Positions 58,561-64,000 of a stretch of 64,000 nt of DNA are shown one piece after another. The notes under the pieces are model-generated. The model did not search any database. It saw only the letters and a program-made list of their open reading frames with translations, and was not told where the DNA came from. The position numbers were made by a program, and so were the translations under genes. Source of the stretch: Helochares maculicollis (lineage: Eukaryota > Arthropoda > Insecta > Coleoptera > Hydrophilidae); assembly GCA_033557835.1 (NCBI GenBank), contig JAWQRO010000030.1, forward strand, positions 1 to 64,000, written 5' to 3'. Position 1 is the first letter of the stretch; each line of letters opens with the position of its first letter.

Positions 58561-59520
58561 ACAGGTGGTGACGGTTCCCACGACCCTCGCAATTAGATCC
58601 CTAAACGGCTGCAGTTGAAATACGTTGCGTCCGTTCATATTCAATTAATAAATAACGATAACGGTGACAACGAAGCGAAGGGCAGCTTTATTATAATGTC
58701 ATCGGAAGATGAAGACAGACCTTAAAAAGCATAAAATTTGCTTTGCTCATACGGGTCACAATTTAAAGTCAAAAGACTGCCCAAATCTTTTGCTGCCGCA
58801 TAGTTTCTATAATGAGGCTTTGATATGTTTGTTTTAAAATTTTGACGCCAATTACTAATGTACCACATGAGAGAATTAACTCTTATATAGCCTAACTAGT
58901 TAAACATTTGGCGTTTTGCTAACTTTTTAAATTCAATAATTACAAAATGTAGAAAATAGGCTGGATTTCTGTCTTAAAACTGAAGGTCTATATCTAAATG
59001 ATTTGCATTTGCAGATTTAAAGATAAAAGAACTTTCAAGTCATAACATAGAAATTACAGGCTTTCCTAAGATAAATCTAACGCTTTTAAAGTGTCGCCAA
59101 CAACACACAATTTTTTTGGTAGAAAAATACGTTCAAGAGAAGAAGATAAAGAAAGTACAGTCGAAAGAAACTGTATGTTTCGATGACCCAAAAGTTTACA
59201 TATTTGAAATGAATTGAAAATATTGAAATAAGTATAGGAGTATTGCTGTTCACTGAATTGTATGTTTTTTTTTAAATCTACAAGAGGATATGTTTTAAAC
59301 GATGCTGATAATAGAATGAGTTTAATAAATAGCCATCTAACCGTTATTATTTAGCACTGAAGAAAAGTTTTTAATAAACAGTATACTTTTTAAAGAAGTT
59401 GTGTAGAAAAAGATTTAGTGGCATAGTGCGCTATTGTTTTCCATTAGCATCTTGAATTGTTAGAGTAAATTAAAATTTGCTAGTTTTACTGAAGCGACTT
59501 TGGCCTCAAACTTTTATATT

Positions 59521-59540
59521 TATATATATATATATATATA
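59521..59540. repeat. TA dinucleotide microsatellite
   Basis: A 20-base uninterrupted TA run. Confidence 0.9.
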
Positions 59541-62500
59541 CAATATTAGAACGCTGACTTCGAAATTCATGGTTTCGGTTACGGGAGTCAGTGTATTTGC
59601 CACATAATTACAAAGTATAACTCATTATTGTCAGTTTGAAATAACGACGTTCATTTTAATAGGATATATAACAAGTTAATAACTTAAAGATATTATTTTA
59701 AGATAAATATGAATGCTAATCGAAAAATCGTTAAAATATCAACAAAGCTTTTGGTTGTCAAAAAAATCGAAATATTGTAGGGAATCACAAAAATATACAT
59801 GTGAATTCAAAGATCATTCAACATTAAAGAAATACATCAGTAATATAACATCACACATCAAATAGTTCTTAGTTTGGTTTATTACATATCTCAAAACCTT
59901 ATAAAGATGCCTTTTTTTCCTACCGATCTCATGAAGGACACGTAATATTATAACAAAAATATCAATAATTATGAAACATTTCATTTTCGTCTTATTGGAA
60001 GCAACATATACAGCTTTGATTTGATTTTAGTGGATATCAAAGTTGCTATCCACGTTTTATTGTAAAAGTAGCCTAAGATGACATGATTCTTCAACTGGAA
60101 TTTCATGCTTTTCATGATCTAAAGGCTACATCAATCAATTGCGAAAATTTAATAATTGCGCACGAACATACAATGAACGTAAGTAAATGAGCAAGTCATT
60201 CTTATTGCAGAGAAATGTCATCAAGCTGCATGTATATGGGAAAATGTCTTTATCATTTTATATTATTTTTTGCGCTTTTAACACAACTTAAATTATAATT
60301 GACTGATCGAATTATATCTGCACTCCGCAAATGGAATATCCCGACGTTCTAACCTTTAATATTGCTCGTAACCTTAGCAAACTGTTAATTATTTTCTTTT
60401 TGTTCTCCTGGTGAAAAGCATCTAATGAATTTCGTAGGAAAATTCAATTAACCGAGCTATCTCAGTCTATCTCTATCAGCTATCTCTAACTAGGGACAGT
60501 GAAGGTAACAGGAAACACGGTAGTCGAGCCGTAAGCCGTACATGCAGCTTATAAAAGATTATGTTACATGTGTAAAGGGTACACTTTCAACACCGCCACC
60601 TAAAACAACCATTACGTCTAATGGGTTTCGCCTCACAAGTTTAAAAGAGTAAACATCCTTAGCATCCTGCATATTTAATCACGATATAAATGGATACCGA
60701 AAATAACTGAGGATTGCCCATTATGGCATTTCTACACTTTACAATTAGTTTTATGTAGCTGTATACCGACGCGAACCTTTTTTCAAGTATTAACGCAAAC
60801 AAAATTTAGTTTTTTTAGATTTAGATTATATTCACGAACGATCGGGTTAAGTAGATGTTCAAAGTGCTGGAAACATTTTTGAAATTTCATATATAAAAAG
60901 TGAGCGCAAAAACTAAAATAAGGTAATTAAATAATTTTAACCTCCACATTTTAAACCGAACAATAAAAATATAAAGGAAAGTACAAGAAACTCCATTATC
61001 GCTAAACTTTAGGGTATGGAATCACCTAAAAGTTCTGTTTTTATCGCGAACGTTTTTTCAATAATTTATTTATTCTTCAGTTAATGCCGTAAAAACCGAT
61101 TTAACGGCCACACACGTTCTGCCTCAACGGCCGTAATTTAAATAAAAGTCACCGCAAGATCCCACATATCTCACCTCTGAAGTGCCTTGAGAACGGTTGG
61201 TCCTGCTGAATTTTTGAAAGGACTGGGAGGTCGCCAAATTCTTTAAGATGTTAGAAAATAATTGAATTTAAAGACTGGGGAACGCTCTCTGGGATACTCT
61301 CATCCAAAACTTATTGCGGCATGTATTTTAGAGCTTGTTGTTGTTTTTATACAGTATGGAAATTTGTGATATTTTTTCTCCCTTAATGTGCATTAGAGGT
61401 TTCGCGTTTTGCGTCATGGTCTTTATAAAAGCATTTAATTTGTTTTGTGGTCCGTGGGTGAGACTTTCAATCTCTTTAACAAAAAATTGAGAAGTCAAAC
61501 AGAAAATACAAATACCTCTGCATTCTAGAAACAGCAAATCGACAGCTTCAAACAAGATCGACCCCTCATCCAATTATAAAACTTACGTTCGAAAATCATT
61601 TGTAAGATACAAACAGCCAAATTTTTTATTCATTTTACGTAAGAACCTCTATTCTCAAATCCAGCTTAAAATGAACATGGTGTAAGTTAGATGCATATTG
61701 AAGCAAATATTTACGTTTCCTCAAAATTTATAAATTTGTATATTCTCCAATAATATTTTGTTTCCATAATTTCTGCATCATATTTTATATAACGTCCTGG
61801 GAATACAACGCATTGGCACAAAAGGCTGACGAGACGAGGCAGGTGGGTATTGTACCGTAGATAAATGCTAATAAAATAAACCAAAAATGGTCCGCCTCTG
61901 ATTTGAAAATAAAATAAAAATCGTTCAAATACATCTCATTGATTGAAAGCTTAACCTGTGAAATTGCCCTGGCAACACCTCCAAAATACCAGATTAAATC
62001 ATAATTCCGGATGGCTAACACCTACCGATTTTGTAAAATTGTTTAAAAACGCAATCATTTATTCCATTTATGAGATTGGCAATTTGTAAGTAGACCATTA
62101 GTTATTCACATTTATTTTACAGTAAGCTAAACCGTGTGATTTTTATCACCGAATATTATTTGTAGTTTCTAGCCTAACTTGCCGAGTGACAGTATTTGCA
62201 AGCTTATGTTGGTATTCATTTTAAGGTAACGCTTTACGTTAAATGTATGACGAACAGTCATTTAGACATTTGATATCGGCAAAAAAGCTTATTAGGTGCT
62301 TTCTCAAACACGGTACTATGTTAATAAAATCGTACTGATGTTCTAGATTCAATTATCGAATTAATTCATATTATATAATTGATATTATTAGAACCTGGAA
62401 AAATGTCAATTTAATATGAATTGTAAATGAAAATAATCCAATACACACGCACTGGACTATTTATTGGTATAAAATTTTATTATATTAAAATAAATTGGGG

Positions 62501-62676
62501 AAATATATATTATTGTTTTAAGGCTTCAAATAAAAGGCATAGAATTAGGTTTTAAAATATTTTATGAAACGTATTATTTCGTTATTAACTAGCAAATAGC
62601 ACCACACTTTCACATAAGTGTTTTAACCATACATGATCTTAAATTTGATTTCAAATCGAACAATATTGTCTAACAC

Positions 62677-62680
<4 letters not shown>

Positions 62681-62728
<48 letters not shown>
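62681..62728. repeat. AT dinucleotide microsatellite
   Basis: About 48 bases of uninterrupted AT, lying directly before the 570-bp tandem array. Confidence 0.95.
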
Positions 62729-62738
<10 letters not shown>

Positions 62739-62762
62739 GTACAATACTTTGATTTTTTTCAT

Positions 62763-64000
62763 AAAAACGAAATTTATGACGGTAAAGTCCCACTTCCGGT
62801 TTTCAAATTGACACGGGACTATTTGTTGTTGCTATATTTTCCATGTTTAGCATTTTTGTAACATTTCTGTAAAATTTTTTATTCCAAAGCCTACTAAAAT
62901 TGAAATTTTCAAAATGATAAAAATAGCACTTCCGGTGCTCCGATCGTGTTGAAAATTTGTACTTGTCAGTTTTTTGCGGTATTTAAGATGTGCACGAAAT
63001 TTCAATCCGATAGCTTAATTTTAAAGACTACTTTACTTGAACAAATTTAAAACTGTGTAGGTAAACATGCATTTCCGGAGAACCTACGTGCCTACATACA
63101 CACAGACATGCCATAAATGGTCAAAATGCATTCAGGGGCACTCAAAACGTGGAGATCCGCCAAAATCCCGAGGTCAATTTTTTTCGCGATCCCAATACCT
63201 CCCCTACACTATACTTCGTATAGTAATACGAGAATGTAAAAAAATCAATTCTGTGCCGGTAGAGTCCTACTTCCGGTTTTCAAATTTACACGTTACTACT
63301 TGTTATTACTATATTTCCCATATTTAGCATTTTCGTAACGTTTCTGTAAAATTTTTTATTCTAAGGTCCACTAAAATTGGAATTTTTAAAATTATAAAAT
63401 AGCACTTCCGGTGATCCGATCATGTTGAAAACTTGTACCTCTCAGTTTTTTGTGGTATTTAAGATGCGCACGAAATTTCAATCCGATAGCTTAATTTTAA
63501 AGACTACTTTACTCGAACAAATGTCAAAACTGTGTAGGTAAACGGGTACTTCCGGTGGTTCTATATGCCTCAAAAGTTGATGCAGATCTAAGTTTTTGCG
63601 ATAATGGCCGTATGCCAAATTTCATCGCTCCACCTCAAAAGGTCTGACCGTTATCGTGCTTACATACACACACAGACAAGCCATAAACGGTCAAAACGGA
63701 TTCAGGGGCACTCAAAACGTGGAGATCCGTCAAAATCCTGAGGTCGAATTTTTTCACGATCCCAACACCTTCCTTTTACTATACTTCGTGCAGTAATACG
63801 AGAATGTAAAAAAATCGATTTTATGCCCGTTAAGTCCCACTTCCGGTTTTTAAATTTACATGAAACTATTTGTTATTGCTATATTTTCCATGTCTAGCAT
63901 TTTCGTAATGTTTTTGTAAATTTTTTTATTCCAAGGTCCACTAAAATTGGAATTTTCAAATTGATAAAAATAGCACTTTTGGTGCTCTGACAATGTTGAA
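62763..64000 (+). repeat. Tandem array of the ~570 bp dispersed-repeat body, cut by the window edge
   Basis: Three head-to-tail units start at 62763, 63241 and 63811, each opening with an 'aaaatcaattc'-like sequence, then 'cccacttccggtttt'. Unit 2 is 570 bp. Unit 1 is 478 bp because it lacks about 90 bp between the 'tttccgg' after 'gtaggtaaac' and 'cacacagacatgcc'; this piece contains 'cagatctaagtttttgcgat' in unit 2. Unit 3 runs off the window. Complete units end with a palindrome-like 'acttcgtatagtaatacgag'. The same body occurs singly at 37.6 kb. Confidence 0.92.

Larger units (their letters stand above)
54545..64000. other. Gene-poor right end
   Basis: No secure host gene is recognised in this 9.5 kb. 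Apart from a mariner (55452-56544), a repeat copy (58287-58560), AT microsatellites and the array from 62763, it is AT-rich. Two minus-strand open stretches (61328-61573 and 61785-62021) and a splice-bounded open segment at 61175-61240 look mildly coding-like but match nothing I know. If Dpr continues upstream, this is its intron. Confidence 0.55.

Overview
The window is AT-rich nuclear DNA from an insect. Genes are split by GT-AG introns, carry AATAAA signals, and match insect and animal orthologues well; the decayed mariner transposons and insect-type Dpr, Gfr and E63-1 genes support this. A beetle or a similar insect is plausible, but the order is inference. There is no sign of an operon, CRISPR array or prokaryotic gene. 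Exon structures were built by hand from splice consensus and reading-frame continuity and checked against remembered families, without database searches.

Layout. 1.3-3.6 kb (+): CCT7, the eta subunit of the TRiC chaperonin. 6.4-11.4 kb (-): a 1259-residue lysine/serine/acid repeat protein with a C-terminal segment like RNA polymerase I subunit RPA34. 12.1-15.0 kb (-): the Golgi GDP-fucose transporter Gfr, with a dead mariner in its first intron. 16.3-20.6 kb (+): EMC6 of the ER membrane complex. 20.7-22.4 kb (-): TBC1D7, third subunit of the TSC complex, tail-to-tail with EMC6. 23.0-28.1 kb (+): a NIPA/spichthyin magnesium transporter, head-to-head with TBC1D7. 28.9-31.3 kb (-): an E63-1-like EF-hand protein. 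33.9-40.4 kb (+): a tetraspanin. 45.6-47.7 kb (-): the last two exons of a Dpr immunoglobulin cell-surface gene, with its 5' part not found. 51.5-54.5 kb (-): a complete 1006-residue leucine-rich-repeat membrane protein, apparently nested in a Dpr intron. 54.5-64 kb: no secure host gene, but a mariner with both inverted repeats and the start of a tandem array of a ~570 bp repeat.

The genes are mostly independent housekeeping loci (protein folding, rRNA transcription, secretory glycosylation, ER insertion, TOR control), followed by cell-surface genes in the gene-poor right half. The best leads are the LRR protein with its repeated region next to the membrane, the RPA34-like protein with an unusual domain order, and one dispersed repeat family that recurs in introns and intergenic DNA and becomes a tandem array at the right edge.
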